Notes: generated from the letters alone by a model not told the origin. DNA of 64,000 nt from Sinorhizobium psoraleae (GCF_013283645.1 NZ_JABEKV010000001.1:1108577-1172576), one strand, 5' to 3'; shown: positions 1-8,444, counted from the stretch's first letter. Program-made: numbers and translations.

Positions 1-50
1 ATGTGCTGTTTGACGACATGGGCGAATTGATACAGTTTGTCCGGCAGTAA
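1..50 (+). CDS. C-terminal end of an unidentified upstream gene
   Basis: The third frame is open from the window edge to a TAA at 48-50 and gives the 15-residue tail VLFDDMGELIQFVRQ. It lies 89 bases before the pentulose kinase on the same strand, so it may be the end of the preceding gene of that operon. Too little is visible to name a product, and a chance open frame of this length is possible. Confidence 0.4.
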   Translation, partial: VLFDDMGELIQFVRQ

Positions 51-139
51 TTCAGAACAGGATCGCGGATCGTGCAGCGGTTTTCCGTCCGTATCCCGCT
101 CTGAGCTCTCTAAAATCATCGGGACGGGGACTTCCATTG

Positions 140-1723
140 ATGCGCGAATTGGTCGTTGCGGTCGATATCGGAACCGGTAGCGCCCGTGCCGGCTTTTTCG
201 ACCGGAAAGGCAAGCTTCTTGCGCGGGCCGACAGGCCGATTGCCATGAACCGGCCGGAAGAAAACCACGCCGAGCATGACTCTGAGGATATCTGGGCGGC
301 CGTATGCGGGGCGGTCAAGGTGGCACGAGACAACGCCGGGGTCCGGCCCGAAAGCGTGGCGGCCATCGGTTTCGACGCGACCTGCTCGCTTGTCGTGCGC
401 GACCGCGATGGCGCACCGCTTTCGGTCAATCGCGCCGGTGAAGCGCGCTGGGACACGATCGTCTGGCTCGATCACCGGGCGCTGGCGGAGGCCGATTTCT
501 GTACGTCGACGGAGCATCCCGTTCTTCATCATTCCGGCCGCGTGATGTCGCCGGAGATGGAGATGCCGAAGCTGATGTGGCTGAAGCGGAACCTGCCGCG
601 GCAGTGGGAGAGGGCGGGCTATTTCTTCGATCTTGCGGATTACATGTCGTGGCGCGCGACAGGCAGCGCGGCTCGCTCGCGCTGCACCCTGACGGCAAAA
701 TGGAATTATCTCGCTCACAAGGAGAGTGGCTGGCAGCAGGACTATCTCGAACGGATCGGTCTCGGGGACCTTCTCGACCGGGGAAGATTGCCTGAGGAAA
801 CCCTGCCCGTCGGAGGTGCCGTCGGGCGCTTGAGCGCGGCGGCGGCGGAGGAACTTGGGCTCGATACGGAATGCCGCGTTGCACCGGGGCTGATCGACGC
901 CTATGCCGGCGCGCTCGGCGTGCTCGGTGGATTTGCCGCCGAGCCCGCAAATCTCGAACGGCAGCTGGCCCTCATCGGCGGCACGTCAAGCTGCATCGTC
1001 GCCTTTTCGCGCGATATGAAGCCTGGCTTCGGCATGTGGGGGCCGTATTTCGAAGCGGTGTTTCCGGGCTGCTGGTTGGTCGAGGGCGGGCAATCGGCGA
1101 CGGGCGCGCTCCTCGACCATATCGTCCGCGTGCATGGTGCCGGGTGCGAGCCGACCGCGGAGACGCATGGGAAGATCATCGAGCGCGTCCAAGAATTGCG
1201 TGCGCTGCACGGCCCGAGCTTCGCCGATCGACTGCACGTCCTACCTGATTTTCACGGCAACCGGTCGCCGCTGGCCGATCCGCATGCGCTCGGCGTCATC
1301 AGCGGCCTCGCGCTCGATTCATCCTTTGACGCGCTTTGCCGTCTCTACTGGCGCACCTGTGTTGCGATTGCGCTCGGAATTCGGCACATCCTCGAGATGA
1401 TGAAAGAGGCGGGATACAACCTCGATACGCTGCACGTGACCGGCGGCCATGTGCGCAATCCGTTGCTGATGGAGCTCTATTGCGACGCTACCGGTTGCCG
1501 CGTCGTTGCGCCCGAGACGCCCGATGCAGTGCTGCTCGGCACCGCGATGGCGGCGGCTGTGGCCGGCGGTCTTTATTCCGGTCTCGCACAGGCCGGATCT
1601 GGGATGGCGTCCGGCGGCGAGGTCCGTCTTCCCGATGCTGCCTCGCGCGACCTCTACGACCGCGACTATCGGCGGTTTCTCACGCTTTACCGGCATCGCG
1701 CCGAGCTGGAGGCGATGCGATAA
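140..1723 (+). CDS. FGGY-family pentulose kinase (ribulokinase-like)
   Basis: A 527-residue carbohydrate kinase of the FGGY family, expected to phosphorylate a ketopentose (ribulose-type) with ATP in the cytoplasm. The N-terminal phosphate-binding motif DIGTGSARAG begins at residue 9, GFDATCS follows near 75, LIGGTSSC lies mid-protein, and the C-terminal FGGY domain shows the nucleotide motif TGGHVRNPLL. The length is normal for the family. An ATG at 140 directly follows a TTG and is the better start. In S. meliloti a ribitol/ribulose kinase gene lies beside the rpoE2 locus, which fits, but the exact substrate cannot be read from the sequence. The gene is followed by a 245-base intergenic region holding a candidate sRNA. 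Confidence 0.88.
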   Translation: MRELVVAVDIGTGSARAGFFDRKGKLLARADRPIAMNRPEENHAEHDSEDIWAAVCGAVKVARDNAGVRPESVAAIGFDATCSLVVRDRDGAPLSVNRAGEARWDTIVWLDHRALAEADFCTSTEHPVLHHSGRVMSPEMEMPKLMWLKRNLPRQWERAGYFFDLADYMSWRATGSAARSRCTLTAKWNYLAHKESGWQQDYLERIGLGDLLDRGRLPEETLPVGGAVGRLSAAAAEELGLDTECRVAPGLIDAYAGALGVLGGFAAEPANLERQLALIGGTSSCIVAFSRDMKPGFGMWGPYFEAVFPGCWLVEGGQSATGALLDHIVRVHGAGCEPTAETHGKIIERVQELRALHGPSFADRLHVLPDFHGNRSPLADPHALGVISGLALDSSFDALCRLYWRTCVAIALGIRHILEMMKEAGYNLDTLHVTGGHVRNPLLMELYCDATGCRVVAPETPDAVLLGTAMAAAVAGGLYSGLAQAGSGMASGGEVRLPDAASRDLYDRDYRRFLTLYRHRAELEAMR

Positions 1724-1751
1724 CGGTGCCGCGTCGATGTCATTTTTTATT

Positions 1752-1776
1752 GGAACCTTTTTTTCCTTCGCGCGTT
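1752..1776 (+). promoter_or_regulatory. EcfG/RpoE2-type promoter for a candidate sRNA
   Basis: GGAAC at 1752-1756 and CGTT at 1773-1776 are separated by 16 bases, the pattern of rhizobial RpoE2 (EcfG) promoters and the same pattern as the two promoters between phyR and nepR. No protein gene lies downstream on this strand before the convergent end of phyR, so its only apparent target is the structured RNA at about 1783-1910. Confidence 0.7.
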
Positions 1777-1782
1777 TTTGCG

Positions 1783-1910
1783 TACAACCGGACGGTGGCG
1801 CACATCGCCCCCAATGTGACGCCGGAGGCATACCGCCGGTTGCCAACTCACATCCCCTCTGTGAGTTGATTCAGCTCAGCCAGTGCCCTTCCCTCGGCAC
1901 TGGCTGTTTT
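1783..1910 (+). ncRNA. Candidate general-stress small RNA beside phyR
   Basis: About 128 bases between an EcfG-type promoter and an intrinsic terminator contain no convincing reading frame but several stem-loops. A long 5' structure closes ACCGG near 1786 with CCGGT near 1840. A perfect 9-bp hairpin spans 1844-1868 with the loop TCCCCTC. A perfect 10-bp terminator stem spans 1878-1905 with the loop CTTCCCTC, followed by GTTTTGCG. C/U-rich hairpin loops are typical of anti-Shine-Dalgarno alphaproteobacterial sRNAs. The 5' end is inferred from the promoter position. Expression and targets are unknown. Confidence 0.6.
1878..1910 (+). terminator. Intrinsic terminator of the candidate sRNA
   Basis: Perfect 10-bp inverted repeat AGCCAGTGCC / GGCACTGGCT (1878-1887 and 1896-1905) with an 8-base C/U-rich loop, followed by GTTTT on the plus strand. 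It may also end readthrough from the kinase gene. Confidence 0.7.
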
Positions 1911-1968
1911 GCGTTTGGCACTGTAGGCTTTTCAGAAAGATCTCAGGAAGATCGCCGTTCTTCGCGGC

Positions 1969-2763
1969 TCAGGCGGCCGCTTTCGTCGACTCGTTGAAGA
2001 AGAGTGCCTGGCTGATAAGTGCCTTGACCATATCAGGGTTGAAGGGCTTCGTAACAAGGAATGTCGGTTCGGGCCGTTCGCCGGTAAGCAGCCTTTCGGG
2101 GAATGCGGTGATGAAAATCACCGGGATGGCACTGGTCTTCAGAATCTCGTTGACGGCATCTATGCCGGAACTGCCGTCGGCCAACTGGATGTCGGCGAGC
2201 ACCATGCCCGGCTTGGTTTCCTTGTAAAGAGCGATTGCCTCGTCCCGGGTGCGTGCAATGCCGGTGACGCGATGGCCAAGGCTCTTGACCATCTGTTCGA
2301 TGTCGATCGCGATCAGCGGTTCGTCCTCGATAATCATGATATCGGTGGCAACCTGGCGGGAGATTTCCTGCGAGGCCCGCTCGAGAAGATCGCTCAATCT
2401 GGTTGAATCGACGTTAAGCACTTCTGCAGCCTCGGATGGGCTGAAGCCCTCGACCGACACGAGCAGGAAGGCCTGGCGTGCAAGCGGTGATACCGCCGCC
2501 AGGTTGACCGACGCCCGCTGTTCCCAGGCAAAGGGCGAAACCGGTTCCGGGATCAGGACCGAGGAAGAACCAAACAATGAAGTGTAGAGGCGAAACAAGG
2601 CGACCCTGTCGTTGCTTGCTTCTGGAAAGATCGTGGTATCGGCGATAAGAGCTTCAAGAACCGCGGCTACATAAGCATCGCCCGACGTTTGCGAGCCGGT
2701 CAGCGCGCGAGAGTAACGGCGCAGATAAGGCAGCAGTGGAGCGATCCGGTTCGACAGTGTCAT
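1969..2763 (-). CDS. phyR: General stress response anti-anti-sigma regulator PhyR (RsiB1-like)
   Basis: A 264-residue PhyR protein. Residues 1 to about 135 form a sigma-factor-like domain that mimics EcfG, and residues 140-258 form a receiver domain with the acidic pair E146/D147, phospho-acceptor D191 (MVLADIQLADG), switch T219 and K239 (TKPF). When phosphorylated, PhyR binds NepR and frees the sigma factor RpoE2. It is divergent from nepR-rpoE2, and its own promoter region carries an EcfG-type site, implying positive feedback. In S. meliloti the equivalent gene is rsiB1. The order phyR, nepR, rpoE2, kinase is the canonical alphaproteobacterial arrangement. Confidence 0.96.
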   Translation of the reverse strand: MTLSNRIAPLLPYLRRYSRALTGSQTSGDAYVAAVLEALIADTTIFPEASNDRVALFRLYTSLFGSSSVLIPEPVSPFAWEQRASVNLAAVSPLARQAFLLVSVEGFSPSEAAEVLNVDSTRLSDLLERASQEISRQVATDIMIIEDEPLIAIDIEQMVKSLGHRVTGIARTRDEAIALYKETKPGMVLADIQLADGSSGIDAVNEILKTSAIPVIFITAFPERLLTGERPEPTFLVTKPFNPDMVKALISQALFFNESTKAAA

Positions 2764-2808
2764 GCAGGACTCCCTCGGTCATTCTTTGTATTTCTGTCAC
2801 CACGCGGA

Positions 2809-2833
2809 AACGCCCCGCCGAAAAAAAGGTTCC
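2809..2833 (-). promoter_or_regulatory. EcfG/RpoE2-type promoter of phyR
   Basis: On the minus strand GGAAC (plus 2829-2833) and CGTT (plus 2809-2812) are 16 bases apart, about 45 bases upstream of the phyR start. Its -35 element lies only 5 bases from the -35 element of the opposing nepR promoter. Confidence 0.8.
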
Positions 2834-2838
2834 GCGCC

Positions 2839-2864
2839 GGAACATTTCATTTTTCCTCTGCGTT
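2839..2864 (+). promoter_or_regulatory. EcfG/RpoE2-type promoter of nepR-rpoE2
   Basis: GGAAC at 2839-2843 and CGTT at 2861-2864 are separated by 17 bases, about 37 bases before the nepR start. This gives autoregulation of the sigma factor and its anti-sigma factor, as known for S. meliloti rpoE2. Confidence 0.82.
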
Positions 2865-2901
2865 ATGGTGCAGGCGAACTCTCGAAGGTGACGATTGTAA
2901 A

Positions 2902-3114
2902 ATGAGGTATAATTCAGGGGCAGGGCGGCCGATTGGCACAAGCTCGTCGACCGACGATCCGAATGCACAGATCGCGGCGAAGCTGAAAGCGCTCTATCAA
3001 TCAGTACAAGAGGAGGCGATTCCAACCCGCTTTCTCGATCTGCTGGAAAAGCTGGACGCAGCGGAACAGCACTCGACTCTGCAAGGCCGATCGGTTCTGC
3101 AAGGCAGGGAGTAA
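2902..3114 (+). CDS. nepR: Anti-sigma factor NepR (RsiA1-like)
   Basis: A 70-residue protein starting at ATG 2902, with a poorly structured N-terminus and the helical NepR core (IAAKLKALYQSVQEEAIPTR, then FLDLLEKLD). NepR holds EcfG-type sigma factors inactive and is titrated by phosphorylated PhyR. It lies 8 bases upstream of rpoE2 and downstream of an EcfG-type promoter. A longer open frame extends upstream through the promoter, but it has no support, and the short form matches the family. Confidence 0.92.
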   Translation: MRYNSGAGRPIGTSSSTDDPNAQIAAKLKALYQSVQEEAIPTRFLDLLEKLDAAEQHSTLQGRSVLQGRE

Positions 3115-3122
3115 CCGCCGGA

Positions 3123-3677
3123 ATGTCGTCCGAAAACCAAGAATTCAAGCGTGAGATGCTTGCTGCACTGCCAAGCCTGCGCGCATTTGCCATGTCGCTT
3201 ATCGGTCGCCACGACCGTGCGGACGATCTCGTGCAAGACACGATCATGAAAGCCTGGGCCAAGCAGGATCATTTCGAGATCGGTACCAACATGAAGGCCT
3301 GGCTTTTTACGATCCTGCGCAACGAGCTCTACAGCCAGATGCGCAAGCGCGGCCGGGAGATCCAGGACAGCGACGGCCATTTCACCGATACCCTTGCCCA
3401 CCACCCCGAGCAATATGGTTCGCTTGATCTTCAGGATTTCCGGCGCGCTCTGGATCAGCTGCCACCGGACCAGCGTGAAGCCATCATTCTGGTCGGCGCA
3501 TCCGGCTTTTCCTACGAAGAAGCCGCCACGATCTGCGGCTGCGCACTGGGCACCATCAAGAGCCGTGTCAATCGCGCCCGCCAGCGCCTGCAGGAAATTC
3601 TCCAGGTGCAGGGCGAGAACGATTACGGCCCTGATGAGACCTCGGCGCCCATCACCTCGCGCGCCTTCGTTTCATGA
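3123..3677 (+). CDS. rpoE2: ECF sigma factor RpoE2 (EcfG family, general stress response)
   Basis: A 184-residue ECF sigma factor. Region 2 (residues about 10-80) contains the DRADDLVQDTIMKAW signature, and region 4 (about 115-170) contains LPPDQREAIILV and a helix-turn-helix ending in GTIKSRVNRARQRLQ. It directs RNA polymerase to GGAAC-N16/17-CGTT promoters, three of which are visible within 1.2 kb upstream. It is cotranscribed with nepR. No anti-sigma other than NepR is needed in this family. Confidence 0.96.
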   Translation: MSSENQEFKREMLAALPSLRAFAMSLIGRHDRADDLVQDTIMKAWAKQDHFEIGTNMKAWLFTILRNELYSQMRKRGREIQDSDGHFTDTLAHHPEQYGSLDLQDFRRALDQLPPDQREAIILVGASGFSYEEAATICGCALGTIKSRVNRARQRLQEILQVQGENDYGPDETSAPITSRAFVS

Positions 3678-3798
3678 TATTCCCGCGCGCTCTTGACGTC
3701 AGACTGTTGCAAGTCGAAGGCGGTCCTGCTTTTTTGCTGCGAGCACCGGTCACCGCGGTGATGGCGGGAACTTCTAAACCCTGATTGGTTCTGCTGCG

Positions 3799-5325
3799 GT
3801 GCGCGAGTTGGAGTTGGACCGGATGCGCGAGAAGACCGAGGCGATGCTTCCAGCGGTAGCGCAGGTGCTCGACACCCCCGAAAGACTTGGCGTGCTGCAT
3901 GCGGTCGTACCCGACATGGCGGTGCCGGACGGCGACTTCGATGGTCTTGCGAAGCTCGCGGCAAGCCTGTTCGGCGCGCCGATCGCGCTCGTCAGTCTTG
4001 TTGACAGTGAATGGCAATGGTTCAAGGCGGCCGTTGGAACAACGGAAACGCGACAGCGTTGCGACGAATCCTTCTGCCTCCACACAATTGCGGACCCCGG
4101 CAGCGTCCTCGTGGTGCTCGATGCTTCCCGGCATCCGTTATTTCGTCATCGGCCAAGGGTAACTGATGCGCCGTTCCTGCGGTTCTACGCAGGCGCCTGC
4201 ATTCTTTTGGACGGCCAGGCAGTCGGTACCGTCTGCGTCTTCGATGTGGCACCGCGCCAGGAGATCGCCCCGAAACTGGTCGATGACCTTCGCCGGGTCG
4301 CCGATATTGCGGCCTCGCTGCTCAAGCTGAAGGACGAGGCGCGCCGACGTGCACTCAAGGAAGCGGCACTTTCGCGCGAGGAGCAGCGCCTCGCCATGGC
4401 GCTTGACGCGGCAAATGTCGGCAGTTGGCTCTGGGACATCCGTGCCGGCGTGGTTGCGGGCAACAGCGCGATGATGCGCATGTTCGGGCTTCGGGCCGAG
4501 CGTTCCGTCGGTGCCAAGACGATTTTCGCCGCCATTCATCCCGACGATCGCGTCGCGACATTTTCCAAGCTCAGGGAGGCCATGGCGGCGAACGAGGAAT
4601 ATGACGGCATGTTTCGCATCCGCGACAGCGGGCGCTGGCTGCTTGGCCGCGGCAGGGTGCTCGACCGCGACGGCAAGGGTGCTCCACTGACCTTCCTCGG
4701 CATGACCATCGACGTCACAGATCAGCAGGAGTCGGTGCAGCGGACGCGACTTCTGCTCAAGGAACTGAATCACCGGGTCAAGAATACCTTGGCAATGCTG
4801 CAGTCGCTGGCCCGTCAGACGCTTCGACAGACGAGCGATCCGGTGGAATTCATGGCGGCATTTGCGGGCCGGCTCCAGGCCATCTCGGACGCACACGGGT
4901 TGTTGTCCGACTACGAATGGGGCACGATCCACCTTTCCGAGCTGATATCGAAGCAGTTGCGCCCCTATGTCAGCGACTACGCTGAACAGGTCGAGATCCA
5001 CAAGGACGAGATCCTGCTGGGGCCGGACCAGGCGGTTGGCCTTGGGCTGGTGCTGCACGAGTTGGCGACGAACGCCGTGAAGTACGGCTCGCTTTCGGTG
5101 CCGAAGGGCAAGGTCGTCCTGACGGCGCGCGGCGTCGTCGAAGACGGCGGTGCCGTCTTGCACCTGACCTGGACGGAGGTGGGCGGTCCCCCGGTTCGCG
5201 AACCGAGACGACGGGGCTTCGGCTCGATCCTGATCGAACGCAGCCTCGACAAGGTCATCGGCAGTTCCGTCAAGGTGGAATACCTGCCGGCCGGCGTGAC
5301 CGCGCTGATCCGGCTGCCACTATAG
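3799..5325 (+). CDS. HWE-family sensor histidine kinase with GAF and PAS domains
   Basis: A soluble sensor kinase of 508 residues from GTG 3799; an in-frame ATG at 3823 is an alternative. A GAF domain spans about 35-175 (CDESFCLHTI, LRFYAGACI) and a PAS domain about 190-310 (MALDAANVGSWLWDI, HPDDR). The HWE/HisKA_2 transmitter carries the phospho-acceptor H325 in LNHRVKN and the N-box HELATNAVKYG at 420-430. No membrane segments are visible. Its position after rpoE2 suggests that it feeds phosphate to PhyR. A GGAAC at 3767 could belong to a weak EcfG promoter, but the -10 match is poor. Confidence 0.9.
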   Translation: MRELELDRMREKTEAMLPAVAQVLDTPERLGVLHAVVPDMAVPDGDFDGLAKLAASLFGAPIALVSLVDSEWQWFKAAVGTTETRQRCDESFCLHTIADPGSVLVVLDASRHPLFRHRPRVTDAPFLRFYAGACILLDGQAVGTVCVFDVAPRQEIAPKLVDDLRRVADIAASLLKLKDEARRRALKEAALSREEQRLAMALDAANVGSWLWDIRAGVVAGNSAMMRMFGLRAERSVGAKTIFAAIHPDDRVATFSKLREAMAANEEYDGMFRIRDSGRWLLGRGRVLDRDGKGAPLTFLGMTIDVTDQQESVQRTRLLLKELNHRVKNTLAMLQSLARQTLRQTSDPVEFMAAFAGRLQAISDAHGLLSDYEWGTIHLSELISKQLRPYVSDYAEQVEIHKDEILLGPDQAVGLGLVLHELATNAVKYGSLSVPKGKVVLTARGVVEDGGAVLHLTWTEVGGPPVREPRRRGFGSILIERSLDKVIGSSVKVEYLPAGVTALIRLPL

Positions 5326-5458
5326 GCATGATTGCCGTAACGTTCCCGTAGTAGGCGAGAGTGGGGAATTGAGAGACTGTGGTTTGCCGGGAGAAGGTGG
5401 CCGGCAGGCCGATTGAGGTGGCGTTTACCGCGCGAGATCATACCGCCTCGGCGCGAAA

Positions 5459-5890
5459 TCAGCGCTCTTCGCTGCGACGGCGGCCCCTGCCGACACCAAG
5501 CAGGGCTCCCACCGCGATGGCTGTCGCGGCAGCGAGCAGCGGCTGCTTTCGCACGATGCTTCCGGCGGCAACAAGTGCCAGATTCGCCTGGAGCGCCGCG
5601 CGACGCTTGCGCGCTTCGGCGATCCGTCTATCGCGGGCACGAAGCCCTGCCATGACGCCGATAAGGATCAACGCCGTCACGAACAGAACGACGGCTATCG
5701 TCGTAGCGGCTGCCACGGGCGAATAGCGTGCCGCGAGAAACAACGCGACCGCTGCCAGCGCGAAGACGTAAGCGGTGCCGAGCAAGATCGCGATGATCGC
5801 CCATAAAAAAACGTTGCGCCTGTAGCGTGAGGCGGTGGCGGTCACGTCGACTGCGAGCAAGGCGGACAAGGCGGCCCCGAGGGTTCCCAT
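5459..5890 (-). CDS. Small membrane protein, holin-X/DUF1469 family
   Basis: A 143-residue protein. ATG 5890 is preferred over a GTG 18 bases upstream because GGAG lies 8 bases before it. Two strong adjacent membrane helices occupy about residues 25-55 and 58-82. A basic stretch with RARDRRIAEARKRR follows, then a short hydrophobic C-terminal segment with a G-R-rich tail. The pattern fits the PF07332 phage-holin-like family, whose chromosomal members are of unknown function and are often stress-linked and paired with DUF883 proteins, as here. I found no EcfG promoter upstream. Confidence 0.7.
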   Translation of the reverse strand: MGTLGAALSALLAVDVTATASRYRRNVFLWAIIAILLGTAYVFALAAVALFLAARYSPVAAATTIAVVLFVTALILIGVMAGLRARDRRIAEARKRRAALQANLALVAAGSIVRKQPLLAAATAIAVGALLGVGRGRRRSEER

Positions 5891-5963
5891 GCAAGCTACT
5901 CCGATCACCCGTCAAGCGGTGCAGGAAACGCGGGCTTCCTGGCTGTTCACCCCTATGGAAATG

Positions 5964-6326
5964 TTATCGGCGTAGAAGCGCAGCCGCGATAAGACCTATC
6001 GCCGCCGCAGCGCCGAGCGTTGCGATCGGATGCTCGCGCACCGCCCTGCGGATCTCCCGTTCCGTTCCGGAATAGCGGTCGCGCAAATCCGAGAGCAGTT
6101 GCTCGCCGCTGGCCAGAAGATTTTCAAGATCGGCTTCGGCCCGATCGCGCGCGCCCATCGCCTTGGCTTTCGCGTCGTGGGAAACGGCCGCCCCGCGCTC
6201 GCTGAGAAGTCCGACGAGCGCCGCTATGTCCTCGCGAATTTCGTGGAGTTGATCTTCGATGGGGGATTCGCCATGTCCGCCGTTGCGTTTCCTGGTGCTC
6301 GAACTCGAGAAGAGGCCCGTTGCCAT
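5964..6326 (-). CDS. DUF883 (ElaB/YqjD-like) membrane-anchored protein
   Basis: A 120-residue protein with a long amphipathic coiled-coil region (about 22-95, rich in E, R, A and D) and one C-terminal membrane helix in HPIATLGAAAAIGLIAAALL. This is the architecture of the ElaB/YqjD family, which in E. coli binds stationary-phase ribosomes to the inner membrane. It lies 73 bases upstream of the holin-X-like gene on the same strand, and the two are probably cotranscribed. The role in rhizobia is not established. Confidence 0.75.
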   Translation of the reverse strand: MATGLFSSSSTRKRNGGHGESPIEDQLHEIREDIAALVGLLSERGAAVSHDAKAKAMGARDRAEADLENLLASGEQLLSDLRDRYSGTEREIRRAVREHPIATLGAAAAIGLIAAALLRR

Positions 6327-6518
6327 GATATGAAGCTCCCTTTCGCTGCAACGCCGGCCAAGACAGCCGGCGCGTGTTCAACCCCCATCGGCGAGGCACG
6401 CCTCGGCCGACATTCAGCGGAACAACGCACGAAGACGAGTTTTGTTTCGATAAATCCTGCCCTTGTCGCAAACAGCTGCCGGCAGCAGTAAAAACGGCGC
6501 GCAGGCGGCCGATCGGGA

Positions 6519-7310
6519 TCAGATCGCCACCGATTGCGGCAGTACAAAGGGAATGTCTCTTGCCGGGGTCACATTGACCTGCATCCGGCATCCGAACACG
6601 GCCTCCATGGTTTCGTCGGTCAAGACGCTTTTTGGCGGCCCGCTTGCGCGGACACGGCCGGCCCTCATCATGACCATCTGATCCGCGAACATGGCGGTCA
6701 GATTGAGATCGTGCATGACCGCGACCACGCCGCCTCCGCGTTCACAGAATTGGCGTGCCAGCTGCATGATCGTCAGCTGGTGGCGGATGTCGAGGCTCGA
6801 TACGGGCTCGTCGAGCAGGAGATAACGGGGCTCGCCATCGCTGACCGGCGCCGAGATCTGGCAAAGGACACGCGCAAGCTGGACGCGCTGCTGCTCGCCA
6901 CCCGAGAGCTCCTGATAGAAGCGTCCGGCAAAGCCCGCCAGGTCCACGGCTTCGAGCGCATCATCGGCGACGCGGTCGTTGGCGGCATGGCTGCCCGTGC
7001 CGCCGGCAGAGAGGCCGAGACGGACGATTTCGCGTACCGTGAAGGGGAAGGAAATAACCGTCGATTGCGGCAGGACGCCGCGTTTCAGCGCAAGCTCCCA
7101 TGGCCTGAGGCCGGCGAGATCATGCCCGTTGATGGTGACCCTGCCGGAGACGGGCGACAGTTCGCCCGAAACCGCCTTCAAGGTGGTTGTCTTGCCCGAT
7201 CCGTTCGGTCCGACGATCGCGGTCATCGTACCGGCAGCGGCGGCGAACGAGACGCCGTGGAGGACCTGCCTGCCCCCAAGGCGGACGGAGATATCGGAAA
7301 CGGTGATCAT
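6519..7310 (-). CDS. hmuV: Haem ABC transporter ATP-binding protein HmuV
   Basis: A 263-residue ABC ATPase with Walker A GPNGSGKT (34-41), the signature LSGGEQQR (135-142), Walker B YLLLDEP (163-169) and the switch histidine in VAVMHDL. It powers import of haem from the periplasm through HmuU. It is the last gene of hmuPSTUV, 9 bases after hmuU. In the family, expression is iron-controlled through RirA/Irr; no specific operator could be resolved here. Confidence 0.95.
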   Translation of the reverse strand: MITVSDISVRLGGRQVLHGVSFAAAAGTMTAIVGPNGSGKTTTLKAVSGELSPVSGRVTINGHDLAGLRPWELALKRGVLPQSTVISFPFTVREIVRLGLSAGGTGSHAANDRVADDALEAVDLAGFAGRFYQELSGGEQQRVQLARVLCQISAPVSDGEPRYLLLDEPVSSLDIRHQLTIMQLARQFCERGGGVVAVMHDLNLTAMFADQMVMMRAGRVRASGPPKSVLTDETMEAVFGCRMQVNVTPARDIPFVLPQSVAI

Positions 7311-7319
7311 GACGCGCTC

Positions 7320-8444
7320 TCAAATTCCCATGTTCGATCGCCCGCGCAGCAGGATCCAGAGAAAGAAGGGCGCGCCAACGAAGGCGGTGATGATGCCGAT
7401 CGGCAGTTCGGCGGGGGCGACGATCGTCCGGGCCAGCATGTCGGCAAAGATCAGCATCGTCCCGCCGAGGAGGGCCGAGGCGGGCAGCAGGTAGCGGTGG
7501 TCCGGACCGATGACGAGGCGCAGAAGATGCGGCACGACGATGCCGACGAAACCGATGCCGCCGCTGACCGCAACGGACGCACCGGTCGCGGCCGCAACGC
7601 TCAGGATCGCGACGTTCTTCAGGCGCTGCACGGGAACGCCCATGTGGAATGCCGCCGCTTCGCCGAGCGTGATCGCGTTCAAGCCGCGTGCCAGAAAGGG
7701 GACCACGGCAAGCGACGTGAGGATGATTGGGGCGGCGGCGAGAATTTTCGTCCAGTTGGCGCCGGCAAGCGAACCGAGCCCCCAGAAGGTCAGGTCTCGC
7801 AGTTGCTTGTCATCGGCAATAAAGACGAGGACGCCCGTGACCGCACCGGTGAGCGCGCCGAGCGCAATGCCCGCAAGCAGCATTGTCGCCACCGACGTCT
7901 GGCCGCCGCGCGTCGCAATGCGGTAGAGGAGGAGGGTCGTGACGAGGCCGCCGAAGAAAGCAGCGATCGGAAGCGCGTAGAAACCGACGAGTGCAAAGAG
8001 CGGGCCGAACAGGCTGGCGCCGAGCACGATCAGCAGAACGGCGCCAAGACTCGCGCCGGACGAAACGCCGACGAGACCGGGATCGGCGAGCGGATTGCGG
8101 AACAGGCCCTGCATGACCACGCCGGAGACGGCGAGGGACGCGCCGACCAGCAGGCCAAGCACGGCCCGCGGCAGGCGGATATCGAGGATGATGATGCGGT
8201 CGCGCGCACTCAGCGCCTGGTCGGCGCCCTCTGCACCGGAAAGCCAATCGAAGACATTGGAGAGCGAGGCGTCGGCGGCGCCGGTCATGATCGACGTGAC
8301 GAATGTTGCCGCCGCAAGGACCGCGAGCACAACAATCAGCAGGCGCGCAAGCCCCGAACGGTTCCCCGCGCGCCATTCGCTGACGATATTGGCGGCGAAG
8401 GCAGGCGCGCGCATGCTGCCTTCCATCGCCTCACTGCGGGGCAT
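7320..8444 (-). CDS. hmuU: Haem ABC transporter permease HmuU
   Basis: A FecCD-type permease of 374 residues with about nine to ten hydrophobic segments and the family motif RLPRAVLGLLVGASLAVSG followed by QGLFRNPLADPGLVG. ATG 8444 is chosen because GGAAAGAAG precedes it at ribosome-binding distance; a start 27 bases upstream is possible. It overlaps the 3' end of hmuT by 14 bases, consistent with translational coupling. It forms the membrane channel of the haem importer. Confidence 0.94.
   Translation of the reverse strand: MPRSEAMEGSMRAPAFAANIVSEWRAGNRSGLARLLIVVLAVLAAATFVTSIMTGAADASLSNVFDWLSGAEGADQALSARDRIIILDIRLPRAVLGLLVGASLAVSGVVMQGLFRNPLADPGLVGVSSGASLGAVLLIVLGASLFGPLFALVGFYALPIAAFFGGLVTTLLLYRIATRGGQTSVATMLLAGIALGALTGAVTGVLVFIADDKQLRDLTFWGLGSLAGANWTKILAAAPIILTSLAVVPFLARGLNAITLGEAAAFHMGVPVQRLKNVAILSVAAATGASVAVSGGIGFVGIVVPHLLRLVIGPDHRYLLPASALLGGTMLIFADMLARTIVAPAELPIGIITAFVGAPFFLWILLRGRSNMGI

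Noticed and set aside
3767-3790. Possible EcfG promoter (GGAAC) before the HWE kinase
   Set aside because: The only -10 candidate is GGTT at 15 bases, off in both sequence and spacing from the three good sites nearby.
5891-6400. Search for EcfG promoters upstream of the holin-X-like and DUF883 genes
   Set aside because: Only AACG...GTTCA matches with spacers of 14 and 20 bases were found, too far from GGAAC-N16/17-CGTT.
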